Shown piece by piece: positions 1 to 8,528 of a DNA stretch of 64,000 nt. The notes under the pieces are model-generated. The model did no database searches and was not told the DNA's origin. It worked only from the letters and a program-made list of their open reading frames with translations. The stretch spans positions 434,001 through 498,000 of the forward strand of contig NZ_CP144555.1 of the NCBI RefSeq assembly GCF_036607905.1, given 5' to 3'. The position numbers were made by a program, and so were the translations under genes. The stretch comes from Streptomyces sp. SCSIO 75703. GTDB lineage: Bacteria > Actinomycetota > Actinomycetes > Streptomycetales > Streptomycetaceae. Positions within the stretch are counted from its first letter, which is position 1. Every line of letters starts with the position of its first letter.

Positions 1-502
1 GGTCGGCGAGTGTGCTCAGACTGAAGCCGATCGCGGCGTGCTTGGAGGCGGCGTAGACCGCCTCACCCGGCACCGGGGTCAGACCGGCGAGCGACACGAC
101 GTTGAGGATGTGCCCGCCCGTGCCCCGCATCGCCTCGATCGCGGCGACCGTGCCGTTGACCGTGCCGAGGGCGTTCACCTCCAGCATCAGGCGCCGCACG
201 TCCGGCGCCTGTTCCCAGGCCGGTCCGGTCGCGAGGACGCCGGCGTTGTTGATCCACAGGTCCAGGCGTCCCGCCTCGGCCGCGACGCGGTCCCGCGCCG
301 CGTCGACCTGGGCCTCGTCACGCACGTCGACGCGGGCCCACAGCACATCGGGCCCGAGCCCGGTGGCCGTGGCGCGCGCCGCGTCCTCGTCGATGTCGGT
401 GACCAGCACGCGGTGGCCGCGTTCGACCAGCAGCGCCGCGAGCATCCGGCCGAGTCCCCGGCCCGCTCCGGTGACCACCGCCCCGGCGGGGGAGCGCCTC
501 AT
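1..502 (-). CDS. SDR-family oxidoreductase (C-terminus beyond the window)
   Basis: The 167 visible codons encode a classical short-chain dehydrogenase/reductase, a soluble NAD(P)-dependent alcohol/ketone oxidoreductase. The dinucleotide-binding TGAGRGLG lies at residues 11-18, an Asp follows strand 2 in VLVTDID (suggesting NAD preference), NNAG is at 85-88 and the catalytic YAASK is near 149-153. The ATG at 502 overlaps the stop of the upstream metallo-hydrolase gene by 4 nt (ATGA), so the two are translationally coupled. The 3' end is cut off by the window edge. The substrate cannot be told from sequence; the neighbour suggests a small catabolic operon downstream of the AraC-type regulator. 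Confidence 0.9.
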   Translation of the reverse strand, partial: MRRSPAGAVVTGAGRGLGRMLAALLVERGHRVLVTDIDEDAARATATGLGPDVLWARVDVRDEAQVDAARDRVAAEAGRLDLWINNAGVLATGPAWEQAPDVRRLMLEVNALGTVNGTVAAIEAMRGTGGHILNVVSLAGLTPVPGEAVYAASKHAAIGFSLSTLAD

Positions 503-1626
503 CGCCGTCCGCCCTTGATCTCGCCGTAGCTGATTCCCCCGTGGACGTAGGTGGGGACCACCGGCCAGAACCGCTTCCACGGGGCGAGTTCGGTGGAGGG
601 CAGGATCTGCAGCCAGCGCGGGTCCGCCTTGCACCGGTCGGCGAGAGTCTTCTCCTTGACCATCGAGTCGTACTGGTCGAGGGAGTCCTCCAGGGTGTTG
701 GCGTTGGGGCAGATCTCCCGGCCGAAGTTCCGGTGGTAGCGCCGCACGCCGGGGATCCTGGACAGTTCCGGCTGCCAGTTGTCCAGCGAGATGCCGTTCT
801 CCGAGGACACCCACACCCCGTCGGGGGTGTTGAGCGCCAGGGAGTGGTTGCCGTCGGTGTGCCCGGGGGTCCACAGCAGCGTGACACCGGGGCCGAGTTC
901 GATGTCGCCGTCGAAGGTGACGAACTGGGCCGGGTCGACGCCGTCCAGGCCGCCGTCGACGTACCACGCCCACTGCATCGGGTGCAGGGACTGCAACGTC
1001 GCCAGTTCACGACGGTGTACGAGCATCCGCGCCGCGCCGAACAGCGGTCCGCGGGGAGCAGGCTCCCCCTCGATGACCTCGGTGGACCCGAGGACCATCC
1101 GCGGGTCCTGCACGTGCAGGTGGTCGAAGGTGCAGAAATCGATGTCGTCGGGGGCGAGCCCGAGACGGCGCAGGACATCGCCGGGCTCGGCGTAGTACCT
1201 CAGTACGGTCCGCTCCAGCACCTTGCCGCCGGGGACCTTGTCCATCATCTTCCGCAGGTTGCGGTAGAAGGGCGCTTCCGCGGAGCCGTCCGGCACCGTC
1301 GGCTCGAACACGAGGGTGCGTGCCCGGCCGTCGAAGTCCTCGTACTGCACGACGATCATGCGGTTGATCATCGAGATCAGAGGGAGGCTGGGCACCGACA
1401 CGGCGTTGTGGAAGGCGTACGTGACCGGGTACGGCGCCGCGGCGATGTCGACCGACTTCACCGCGTGCACCTGCCCCTGGGCCTTGAAGCGCTCCTTGTA
1501 CGCCGAGGCGGCCCCGCGGACCGCCCGCAACCGCTCGCCGCGCGGCCACACCTCGTGCACACCGTCGAACTCGGGGATCGGCCGTGCACCGATCCCGGCC
1601 AGCTGGTCGGTTCCGGCAGTCGCCAT
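499..1626 (-). CDS. Metallo-beta-lactamase-fold hydrolase, metal site degenerate
   Basis: This 375-residue protein has the MBL fold signature TPGHTDGNHSL, corresponding to motif 3 and its metal-binding His. The canonical first motif HxHxDH appears instead as HLHVQD (near residues 168-173), so the Asp-His pair is replaced by Gln-Asp. The later metal-ligand region reads SSENG instead of a clear GD. It therefore belongs to the superfamily but may bind metals differently or not at all. It resembles large N-acyl-homoserine-lactonase-like or esterase-like MBL proteins; no substrate can be assigned. It starts 80 nt after the AraC-type gene and overlaps the SDR gene start, forming a regulator-hydrolase-dehydrogenase unit. 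Confidence 0.75.
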   Translation of the reverse strand: MATAGTDQLAGIGARPIPEFDGVHEVWPRGERLRAVRGAASAYKERFKAQGQVHAVKSVDIAAAPYPVTYAFHNAVSVPSLPLISMINRMIVVQYEDFDGRARTLVFEPTVPDGSAEAPFYRNLRKMMDKVPGGKVLERTVLRYYAEPGDVLRRLGLAPDDIDFCTFDHLHVQDPRMVLGSTEVIEGEPAPRGPLFGAARMLVHRRELATLQSLHPMQWAWYVDGGLDGVDPAQFVTFDGDIELGPGVTLLWTPGHTDGNHSLALNTPDGVWVSSENGISLDNWQPELSRIPGVRRYHRNFGREICPNANTLEDSLDQYDSMVKEKTLADRCKADPRWLQILPSTELAPWKRFWPVVPTYVHGGISYGEIKGGRR

Positions 1627-1705
1627 GGGCTACTCCTCGCTCTCGGTCGTCGGGGCAGCAGGATGCCCTCCCCGGCAGGCCGGAACTTGTTCCAGCGCGA
1701 CAATC

Positions 1706-2716
1706 TCAGAAGGTGCCGCGTGTGCGGCGCCGGAGCCGGGACGGGCTGGTGCCCTCCCACCGCCGTACGGCGTGACTGAGGCCCGACTGCTCGGCGAACC
1801 CCGCCATCGCCGCGATCTGGCCGAGCGGCAGGTCCGTGGTGGTGATGTGGCGCAGAGCGATGTCCCGCCGCACGTCGTCCACAATCGCCTCGAAGCTGGT
1901 CGACTCCGCGGCGAGCCGTCGCTGCAACGTGCGGGGGTGCATCGCGAGGAGTCGCGCGATCTGGCCGAGTACGGCGGGGGTGGCGCCGATGCTCGCGGCC
2001 AGGGCTCGGCGCACGTGAGTGGAGACCAGACGCTCCGGATCGGTGTGGTGGGCGGTCAGGTAGTCCACGGCGAGCCGGCGGATCGCCGCGTCCGCGCCGC
2101 GGAACTCCGTGTCGAGCAGGCGCCGCTCCACCCGGAGCGCGGCGGCGGGGCACCCGAAGCTCACCCCCACACCGAAGTACTCGGCGTACCGGGACACCGG
2201 CGAGAGGGGCTGGTGGGGCAGTTCGACCGACCGGAGACCGGCCGGCCCGCCGGTCAGTGTCACCGCCACCCGGTGGAAGAGCGCGAGTCCGAGCTCCATG
2301 GCCTGGGGGGAGTACGGCGACTCACGCAGATCCTTCCGGTAGGTCAGCGCCACCACCTCCCGGCGACCTCGCGGGTCCGGTTCCACGCCGACGCTCAGAG
2401 CGGGGCTGTGCACGAACATGAAGCGCGAGGCGCACTCCAGCGCCTCCGCCACCGTGGACGACGCCTGGATGGCCAGCGCCAGCCGGCCGAGGACGCTGAG
2501 ATCCTGGCCGCAGGCCAGACGGAGGCCGAAGTCAGTGCACCGCAGATCGCCGGCGACCGCGTCGAGCATCAGGTCGTGTGCGGTGATCGGGACGAGCCCC
2601 TCCTCGGAGGTGAGCGCGTCCGGGGAGATCGCGAACCGCTCGGTGAATGCCGCCGGGTCGCCGCCGAGTTCCTCGACGAGACGCGCGAATCCGCGCAGGC
2701 TGGCTCCCCGGATCAT
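1706..2716 (-). CDS. AraC-family transcriptional regulator
   Basis: This 336-residue regulator has an N-terminal ligand-binding region of the 'arabinose-binding domain of AraC regulators' type (from MIRGASLRGFARL through the EYFGVGVSFG segment). A C-terminal two-helix-turn-helix AraC DNA-binding domain follows (ARLLAMHPRTLQRRLAAES, then IAAMAGFAEQSGLSHAVRRWEGTSPS split over two helices). The ATG at 2716 was chosen because the domain begins there; the reading frame stays open upstream but has no family-like sequence. It lies 80 nt upstream of, and on the same strand as, the MBL and SDR genes, so it probably controls them. Confidence 0.85.
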   Translation of the reverse strand: MIRGASLRGFARLVEELGGDPAAFTERFAISPDALTSEEGLVPITAHDLMLDAVAGDLRCTDFGLRLACGQDLSVLGRLALAIQASSTVAEALECASRFMFVHSPALSVGVEPDPRGRREVVALTYRKDLRESPYSPQAMELGLALFHRVAVTLTGGPAGLRSVELPHQPLSPVSRYAEYFGVGVSFGCPAAALRVERRLLDTEFRGADAAIRRLAVDYLTAHHTDPERLVSTHVRRALAASIGATPAVLGQIARLLAMHPRTLQRRLAAESTSFEAIVDDVRRDIALRHITTTDLPLGQIAAMAGFAEQSGLSHAVRRWEGTSPSRLRRRTRGTF

Positions 2717-2845
2717 CGCTCCCACGGGGGCGATGCTAGGGCACCCACGTTTCCCACGACAGTCGGGTAAACGTTTACCTCCATGATGGTCGACAACGGG
2801 AAGGGCACACGATGCCGGCTGGCGGACGCGTGACATGCCGGGGCC

Positions 2846-3445
2846 CTTCCCGACGGGATCAGGGCGGTGTCGTTCGGTGCCTGCTCGCTGGTGCTGGAGC
2901 CGGGAGCGAGCGCGTACGAAGAACTCATGCGCCGCGAGGCACGGCTTGGACCGTTCGTCGCTCTGGACTCCACCATCCGGGCGGGCCTCATCCCGGACCC
3001 GGACGCCTGCCGGGCGCGCTTCCGCCGTCTCCTGCCGTCGGTCTCGCTGGTCAAGCTCAGCGACGAGGACGCGCGATGACTCGGGGGCGACATCGCGGGC
3101 TGGTTGGAGGCAGGCGCGTCCGCCGTCGTGGTCACCCGGGGCGAGGCCGGCCTGACGGTCTACACGCGCACCGGCGGCGAGTACTCGGTGCCCGGCGAGC
3201 CCGTCCGGGTCGTCGACACCATCGGCGCGGGTGACACCGTCAACGCGGCCCTCCTGCACACCCTGGCCGAACGGGACCTGCTGTCCGCCGACACCTGGCC
3301 GCAGATCCTCGGCTTCGCCGCCCGCGCCGCCGCGATCACGTGCACCTGCTCGGGCGCCGACCGCCCTTCGCTCGCGATCTGCCGACCCCAGCGTCCGCCG
3401 AGCACGTCGGCCCGGCACACTGAGGCTTCTCCCCCCTCACGCTGA
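2846..3445 (+). pseudogene. Broken PfkB-family sugar kinase (fructokinase-like)
   Basis: The C-terminal two thirds of a PfkB carbohydrate kinase can be read in one frame, interrupted by an in-frame TGA at 3077-3079. Before the stop is GIRAVSFGACSLVLEPGAS with KLSDEDAR; after it LGGDIAGWLEAGASAVVVTR and the hallmark DTIGAGDTVNAALL (anion hole and catalytic Asp). The N-terminal third, with the sugar-binding motif, is missing. The C-terminus drifts after FAARAAAITC. The stop plus the N-terminal deletion make an active kinase unlikely. It sits beside IS remnants, consistent with decay after rearrangement. Confidence 0.8.
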
Positions 3446-3598
3446 ACGGTCGCGATGCCGCTGCCGAACCCCGCGGCGAGCCGGGCCCAGGAGTCCCGGA
3501 ACGCCTCTCGTGATCGCGCACACGCTCTGCGCCTCTTCCTGGGCGTGATCGACCGTGGCGGTGCTTGTTTCCCGTCACTTGCAAGGAGGACATTCCGG

Positions 3599-3650
3599 GC
3601 GATCATGTGACAAGTCCGTCCGGGTCGTTGACGTGGGCACGGGGCGAGGG
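3599..3650 (+). mobile_element. Left-end remnant of an IS5-like element, copy 1
   Basis: A stretch starting GCGATCATGTGAC and containing CCGGGTCGTTGACGTGG closely resembles the DNA just upstream of the transposase fragment at 4733-4890. The similarity stops after about 50 bp, before any transposase codons. Read as a truncated left end of the same insertion-sequence family; no second end was found. The surrounding 3446-3733 holds no gene that can be supported. Confidence 0.45.
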
Positions 3651-3733
3651 GCCCTCCCAGGCCGGCCGACCGCTGCACGGTGACGGGATGCCGCACACGG
3701 CGCAGCGGATCGGGACACAGCAGCCCCTCTGTC

Positions 3734-4600
3734 TCAAGTCCAGCCGCCCAGTCCGCAGCGATCGAGTGCAGCCCGAACCTGGTTGAGGCCCTCCACTCTC
3801 CAGTGGTCCCGGTCGGGCATGTGGTCGTCTCGGCGCCAGCGCCAGGCGGAGAACATCGCCCAGTTCAGGGCGCGGCATCGGTGGATCAGGTCGTGGTCAG
3901 CCCCCGCATAGTGCCTTCCCACGTCTTCGGGCGCATGGGCGAGGTCGAACTCGATCGGCCCACGGCAGCAGGTGGCGAGGTCTACGAAGAGCGGCCCTCT
4001 CCTCGTGTTCAGGAGGTTGCCCGGGTGAGGCTCCCCGTGCAACAACTGGTCGCCGGCATTGTCGCTGCTGATCGCGGCGCTCAGTCCACTGAGTGTGTCG
4101 CCGAGGAGCGCCCGGTCAAAATCGGGCAGCTCGGGGGACCGCTCCCGGTCGTTCACCTCTCTCAGTGCCACGGCGACTCGGCCGGTGAAATGCGGTGCGT
4201 CCAGATCGATCTGCCGCAGGGCGGCGTGGTGCCGCACGAACACGTCTGCGTAGTCGGCGGGCGGGATCTCTGATCCCACCGGTTCGTAGTAGGTCCATAG
4301 CGAGATGGCGACGGCATCACGCACATGGACTCGGGGCTCGACCCGAGGATCGAGCTCGGCCACCGGCGCGTCAACGGCGGCGAGACGGCGAGCAACCTCT
4401 ACTTCGAACTCGGAATCAGCCAGTTGTCTCAACGGTGCGACCCGGGCCAGGACATCGCAAGGGACCAGGCGCAGCGCGACGCGGTCCGAGTTGTGGATGA
4501 CGATCGCATCGTCGACCTGAAGGCCCAGCTCCGAAGCAGTCGCCCGCCCTGCCTCAACTGCGCGGTGGAGTTCTAACGGCTCCATACCGTTCTCCCTCAT
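3734..4600 (-). CDS. APH-family phosphotransferase (aminoglycoside/homoserine-kinase fold)
   Basis: This 288-residue protein has the kinase C-lobe signature of the aminoglycoside phosphotransferase superfamily: LLHGEPHPGNLL (catalytic loop) followed by FVDLATCCRGPIEFDLAH (metal-binding segment). The usual catalytic Asp of HGD is Glu here (HGE), a variant that I recall from Streptomyces homologues but which leaves activity uncertain. An alternative start is the Met at 4585 (MEPLELH). The gene stands alone between two IS-like remnants in the same orientation, hinting that it arrived on mobile DNA. It might modify an antibiotic or another small hydroxylated molecule; the sequence does not decide. 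Confidence 0.8.
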   Translation of the reverse strand: MRENGMEPLELHRAVEAGRATASELGLQVDDAIVIHNSDRVALRLVPCDVLARVAPLRQLADSEFEVEVARRLAAVDAPVAELDPRVEPRVHVRDAVAISLWTYYEPVGSEIPPADYADVFVRHHAALRQIDLDAPHFTGRVAVALREVNDRERSPELPDFDRALLGDTLSGLSAAISSDNAGDQLLHGEPHPGNLLNTRRGPLFVDLATCCRGPIEFDLAHAPEDVGRHYAGADHDLIHRCRALNWAMFSAWRWRRDDHMPDRDHWRVEGLNQVRAALDRCGLGGWT

Positions 4601-4732
4601 TCATTGTTGAGTCACACACGTCTGGGGACAGCAGCGATGCCCCCGATGTCTTCGTGAACATCATTCGGCGGCCGGCCCCGGACCGGCGATAAGCATCGCA
4701 AAGCGGGACCTGCACTGGCCCTGGGATTTATT

Positions 4733-4890
4733 CGGCCGATCATGTGACTGGCCCGTGCCCGGGTGGTTGACGTGGACATGAGCTAGGGGGTCTGACGGAT
4801 GCCGAGTGGGAACGGCTGCGGCCGTTTCGGCCGGTCAGCAACGGTCGTTGTGGCCGGTGGCGCGGTGATCGGCAGATGATCGACGGGAGG
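4733..4890 (+). mobile_element. IS5-like remnant: left end plus N-terminus of a transposase
   Basis: After a non-coding left end (CCGATCATGTGAC then GGGTGGTTGACGTGG), codons from 4792 read LTDAEWERLRPFRPVSNG and then RCGRWRGDRQMIDG. This is the characteristic N-terminus of IS5-family transposases common in Streptomyces. Only about 33 codons remain before similarity ends near 4890. The rest of the gap up to 5050 has no recognisable coding content. Confidence 0.6.
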
Positions 4891-5050
4891 CTTCGGCGCG
4901 GACGCGCTCGGCACCAAGGGGTGCGGCGACATCACCTGCGTGGCCGCCAGCCCCACCTGGCCGCGTCGCGCCACGGACAGGGGCGCGGCGCCCCGGGGAT
5001 CGACCTCACGGTACCGGCTCCGCCGTTGTCCCCCTACCGGGGATACGGGT

Positions 5051-5083
5051 CAGGGGCCCGCGGCGGGAGTTGCCGGGCCCCTG
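5051..5083. terminator. Hairpin terminator after the Tmm-like gene
   Basis: CAGGGGCCCG (5051-5060) pairs perfectly with CGGGCCCCTG (5074-5083), giving a 10-bp G+C stem with a 13-nt loop. It lies 34 nt past the stop of the reverse-strand flavin monooxygenase gene, as expected for a Streptomyces terminator without a U-tract. Confidence 0.55.
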
Positions 5084-5117
5084 GACCGTGAGGGGGTCGA
5101 TCCCCTGTCTCGGGGAG

Positions 5118-6509
5118 TTACGCCGCCGCTCTGCGCTCGGCGAACCGCGAGGTCGCGGCGGGCGCTTCGGCGAGGTAGCGCTCGATCGAGTCGTCGAGCT
5201 CCTCGAGCCACGGGGTGTGGTGCCGGGCGGCCAGGGTTCCCGTCATGACCGAGCGGTAGACACGGTCGCGGTAGCCCATGATGTCGGCCTTCTTGTCGCG
5301 CTTCCACGCGAGGAAGATCTCGACGACCCGGTCGAGGTCGAACTCGGGGTAGTCCGTCTGCCGGAGCAGATCACGCACGTAGTCGGCCTGGAAACGGATC
5401 TCGTCGGCGTCCGAGGAGATCTCCGCGAAACGTTTCCGCCACTCGGTGATGGACGCGGCGCGGTCGGCCTCCGACGGCAGTTCGGTACGGCCCAGGATGA
5501 GGTCGCGTACGTACCATGCCTGCGCGTCGAACATGTTGAAGGTGAACCACTGGTCCTGCGCGCCGAGGTAGGCCAGGCGCGGGTTTTCCTGCCACACGAC
5601 ACCGCGGTAGAGACCGTCCGGGTACACGTTGTTCGGGGAGGTCAGCGCCAGTTCGTCGGGCAGGAACGGGTACTTGTGCAGGTAGCCGGTGCACAGGATG
5701 ACGGCGTCGATGCGCTTCGAGGTGCCGTCGGCGAAGTGGACCGTGTTGCCGTCGATGCGCTCGATGGTGGGGCGTTCCTCGAAGCCGTCGGGCCAGTCGT
5801 AGCCCATCGGCGCGGAACGATAGCTCGCCGTCACCGAGCGTGCGCCCATCTTGAACGCCTGGCTGCCGATGTCCTCGGCCGAGTAGCTGGAGCCGACGAC
5901 GAGGATGTCCTGCCCCTGGAAGCCTTCGGCCCCGCGGAAGTCGTGCGCGTGGACGATGAGCCCGGGGAAGGTCTCGATGCCAGGGAACTGCGGCACGTTG
6001 GGGAAAGTGAAGTGGCCGCTGGCGACGACCACGTGGTCGAACTCCTCGGTCGTCGTCTCTCCGGTGGGGAGATGCTCGACCGAGAGCGTGAAGACCTCAC
6101 GCTCGGCGTCGTATTCCGTCCAGCGCACGACGGTCTCGAAACGGATGAAGTCCCGCACGTTCGTCTTCTTCAGCCGGCCGGCGATGTAGTCCCACAGGAC
6201 CGGGCGCGGCGGGTACGAGGAGACGGGACGGCCGAAGTGCTCGTCGAAGGTGTAGTCCGCGAACTCCAGCGCTTCCTTCGGCCCGTTCGACCACAGGTTG
6301 CGGTACATGCTCGAGTGCACGGGCTCGCCGTACTCGTCGAGTCCGGTGCGCCAGGTGAAGTTCCACTGGCCGCCCCAGTCAGCCTGTTTCTCGAAACAGA
6401 CGATCTCGGGGATGTCCGCCCCCGCGCGCGCTGCGGTCTCGAACGCCCTCAGCTGAGCCATGCCCGAGGGGCCGGCACCGACAATCGCTACTCTTTTTCT
6501 GTTCGCCAC
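5118..6509 (-). CDS. tmm: Trimethylamine monooxygenase-like flavoprotein (FMO family)
   Basis: This 463-residue class B flavin monooxygenase has an FAD-binding [17 protein letters not shown] (residues 7-23), the FMO fingerprint [11 protein letters not shown], and an NADPH-binding [16 protein letters not shown]. Long stretches match my memory of bacterial Tmm proteins, such as [50 protein letters not shown] and [19 protein letters not shown]. Tmm oxidises trimethylamine to its N-oxide with NADPH and O2 in the cytosol. The gene is monocistronic, preceded by an A+T-rich promoter region with an operator-like quasi-palindrome and followed by a hairpin. Related amines or sulfides are possible substrates. 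No downstream TMAO demethylase is in the window. Confidence 0.82.
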   Translation of the reverse strand: MANRKRVAIVGAGPSGMAQLRAFETAARAGADIPEIVCFEKQADWGGQWNFTWRTGLDEYGEPVHSSMYRNLWSNGPKEALEFADYTFDEHFGRPVSSYPPRPVLWDYIAGRLKKTNVRDFIRFETVVRWTEYDAEREVFTLSVEHLPTGETTTEEFDHVVVASGHFTFPNVPQFPGIETFPGLIVHAHDFRGAEGFQGQDILVVGSSYSAEDIGSQAFKMGARSVTASYRSAPMGYDWPDGFEERPTIERIDGNTVHFADGTSKRIDAVILCTGYLHKYPFLPDELALTSPNNVYPDGLYRGVVWQENPRLAYLGAQDQWFTFNMFDAQAWYVRDLILGRTELPSEADRAASITEWRKRFAEISSDADEIRFQADYVRDLLRQTDYPEFDLDRVVEIFLAWKRDKKADIMGYRDRVYRSVMTGTLAARHHTPWLEELDDSIERYLAEAPAATSRFAERRAAA

Positions 6510-6625
6510 GAATGTTCCTTTATTTTCACCATGCTGCCCCGCACCCGCCCTTACGGGCAGGACGAAGCCATCCGGTCGCCAGAATCCGCACGTATCGACC
6601 GGTCCAGAGAGGCGGATTTCTTTTT

Positions 6626-6661
6626 ACTGTAGCAGGATTGGCTAAATTTCGCGAATTTGCC
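6626..6661 (-). promoter_or_regulatory. Promoter/operator candidate for the Tmm-like gene
   Basis: In an A+T-rich island unusual for this window, the reverse strand carries a -10-like TACAGT (6626-6631). Just upstream of it is a quasi-palindrome at 6640-6661, GGC-AAATT-CGCG-AATTT-GCC on the reverse strand, perfect apart from two single-base insertions. The palindrome overlaps where a -35 region or spacer would be, suggesting repression. It lies about 120 nt before the ATG at 6509. Confidence 0.4.
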
Positions 6662-7462
6662 ATCGCAATCACTATGGCCAACCGGCCCGGAGTGCCGACC
6701 TGGACAGCCCGCCCGGCCATACGGTCACAGGTCGGCATCCCGCCCCACTCCCGGCAGATGAACTGCACCTTCATCGACTCGTCGGGGGCGACCGGGCCGC
6801 CCCTCGGACCGGCCACGAAGATCGTCTTCCTGCACGCCATCACCCCTTTGAACTTCACGGCGGCAACGCAACAGAAAGGGTGAATGACGCCCTGGCGGAA
6901 ATGTGCCCGACGAGAGCTCCTTCCCGGTCTGCGCGATCTCATTCCTCCGAGACGCGGAAGGAAGCGGATCCGCAATCTGGTTCTCCGCCCTGTCCGCGTG
7001 AACGTGTGTCAAGGGCGTCCCAGGGATCGACCACCCGCCTCGGGCCGTCGCCTGTCGGAGACAGGTGGTGGCGAGGTCGATGGGGGTACGGGCTTCCCTG
7101 CCCCGAGGGCGGGGTACGACGGCGAAGTGCTCGTGGCGCCTCCGCCGCGGCGGGGACGGAGTGGAGCCGGCGGGGCGACCGGCCGCCGGAGAGCAGCCGA
7201 ATCCGTGTCCCCGCGCACCGTCTTGAAGAGCCGTCAAGGAGCGGCGGGCCGCGAGGTGCCCCGCGCGGGACAGCGGGTCGGACAAGGTCTCTTGTGGCGG
7301 GGCGGGAGAGACCGGCGAAGGGCTCGCGCTCGCACCCACCGGATGCCGGCTGGGACCGGCAGGGGGCGACACTGGTGCCGCACGCGCCGGTGCGGGCCCG
7401 GCTCGGCCACGGCAGGGGACCGCACCGCGTACCCGACCTCCTCACCACGACCGAGGGACACG
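6662..7462. other. Long non-coding stretch between divergent genes
   Basis: No convincing gene is visible. A reverse-strand frame at 6526-6840 could encode about 104 residues (MACRKTIFVAG...), but it runs through the A+T-rich promoter island and lacks Streptomyces-like codon use. The long frame that extends the acetyltransferase upstream to 6884 has no recognisable domain. The region probably holds the promoters of the Tmm-like and GNAT genes and decayed sequence. Confidence 0.4.
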
Positions 7463-8080
7463 ATGGACATGATCACGAACCGGCCGGCCGTCCGCCTCGC
7501 GACCCGCGAGGACGTGCCACGGGCCGTTCGGACGCTGGGGCGCGCTTTCGCCCACTACTCCTTCACCCGCCACACTGTCGCGGCCGACGATCACTTGGCG
7601 CGCCTGGAGAAGCTCAACGACCTGTTCGTCTCCCGGGTCGGCCTGGAGCACGGCCGGGTCTGGGTGACCGACGACTGTGCCGCGGTGGCCGTGTGGACCA
7701 CCCCCGAGACCGCCGACGCCGAAGACGTGTTCGCCGAGCTGGGACCACGGATCGCCGAACTCGCCGGAGACCGTGCGCGGGCATCGGCCGAGGCGGAGGC
7801 CGCCATGCGGGAGCACAGGCCCGCCGAGCCGGCGTGGTTCCTCGGCTCGGTGGGCGTCGACCCCGAGCGGCAGGGACAAGGGCTCGGAACGGCGGTGATC
7901 CGTCCCGGGCTCCGGGCCGCGGAGGAGGCGGGGGTGCCCGCCTTCCTGGAGACCTCCGAGGAAGGCAACGTGCGCTTCTACCAGCACCTCGGCTTCGAGG
8001 TGACCGCCGCGTACCCGCTGCCCGGCGGCGGCCCGCACACCTGGGCCATGACACGCCGTCCCGGACGGACCCGTACCTGA
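7463..8080 (+). CDS. GNAT-family N-acetyltransferase
   Basis: A 205-residue acetyl-CoA-dependent transferase. The acetyl-CoA pyrophosphate-binding motif A is clear: SVGVDPERQGQGLGTAVI (about residues 131-148), followed by FLETSEEGNVRFYQHLGFEV, the typical GNAT C-terminal strand-helix. I chose the ATG at 7463 because the family N-terminus (MDMITNRPAVRLATREDVPRA) begins there; the upstream open frame is not domain-like. The acceptor substrate is unknown. It stands alone and converges with the iron-transport ATPase gene, with a 9-bp tandem repeat between them. Confidence 0.88.
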   Translation: MDMITNRPAVRLATREDVPRAVRTLGRAFAHYSFTRHTVAADDHLARLEKLNDLFVSRVGLEHGRVWVTDDCAAVAVWTTPETADAEDVFAELGPRIAELAGDRARASAEAEAAMREHRPAEPAWFLGSVGVDPERQGQGLGTAVIRPGLRAAEEAGVPAFLETSEEGNVRFYQHLGFEVTAAYPLPGGGPHTWAMTRRPGRTRT

Positions 8081-8451
8081 GCCGGCACCGGGCCAGGCCG
8101 GCCGGCGGGCCGTCGTACGGCGCTGCCGCGACGGCCCACCCCGCCCCGCCCCGAGCACGTTCCACGGCACGACGCGACGCGACGCGCGGCCTGCGCCTGG
8201 GGCCCGGGGACGGCGGTGGTGGTCATCGCCGCGCCCGGGAGGCTGCCTCGGGCCGGCCGGCGACGGCGCCGGCCGGTTGCCCGTCATGGAGGACGGCCGG
8301 TGTCGCGCCACGGGCGGCCTCGACGCGCTCCCGGCCGTCGGCGGCCCGTACCGGGACCCGGTGGGGCGTGGCACATGACGACGATCGGCCGGAGCGGGAA
8401 CGACCACTCGGCGAGCGCTCCGGCACGCTCGGCGCGCGGCGGCCGAGACGC

Positions 8452-8523
8452 CGATGTCACCGATGTCACCGATGTCACCGATGTCACCGATGTCACCGAT
8501 GTCACCGATGTCACCGATGTCAC
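8452..8523. repeat. Tandem array of eight identical 9-bp units
   Basis: Eight perfect head-to-tail copies of CGATGTCAC fill 72 bp between the convergent acetyltransferase and siderophore ATPase genes, ending 5 bp before the latter's stop. The period is a multiple of three, so the frames read through it, but no gene is supported there. The remaining 8081-8451 is G+C-rich with no recognisable gene. Confidence 0.97.
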
Positions 8524-8528
8524 CAGGG

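Noticed and set aside
5070..6632. 520-codon forward frame across the Tmm-like gene
   Set aside because: It is antisense to a gene with full-length family motifs; its Val/Gly/Asp/Arg-rich translation is the usual shadow of G+C-rich coding DNA.
6526..6840. 104-codon reverse frame upstream of tmm
   Set aside because: It runs through the A+T-rich promoter island and contains the operator-like dyad; no coding bias.
8452..8523. Possible CRISPR array
   Set aside because: The units are 9 bp and directly adjacent, with no spacers; a simple tandem repeat.
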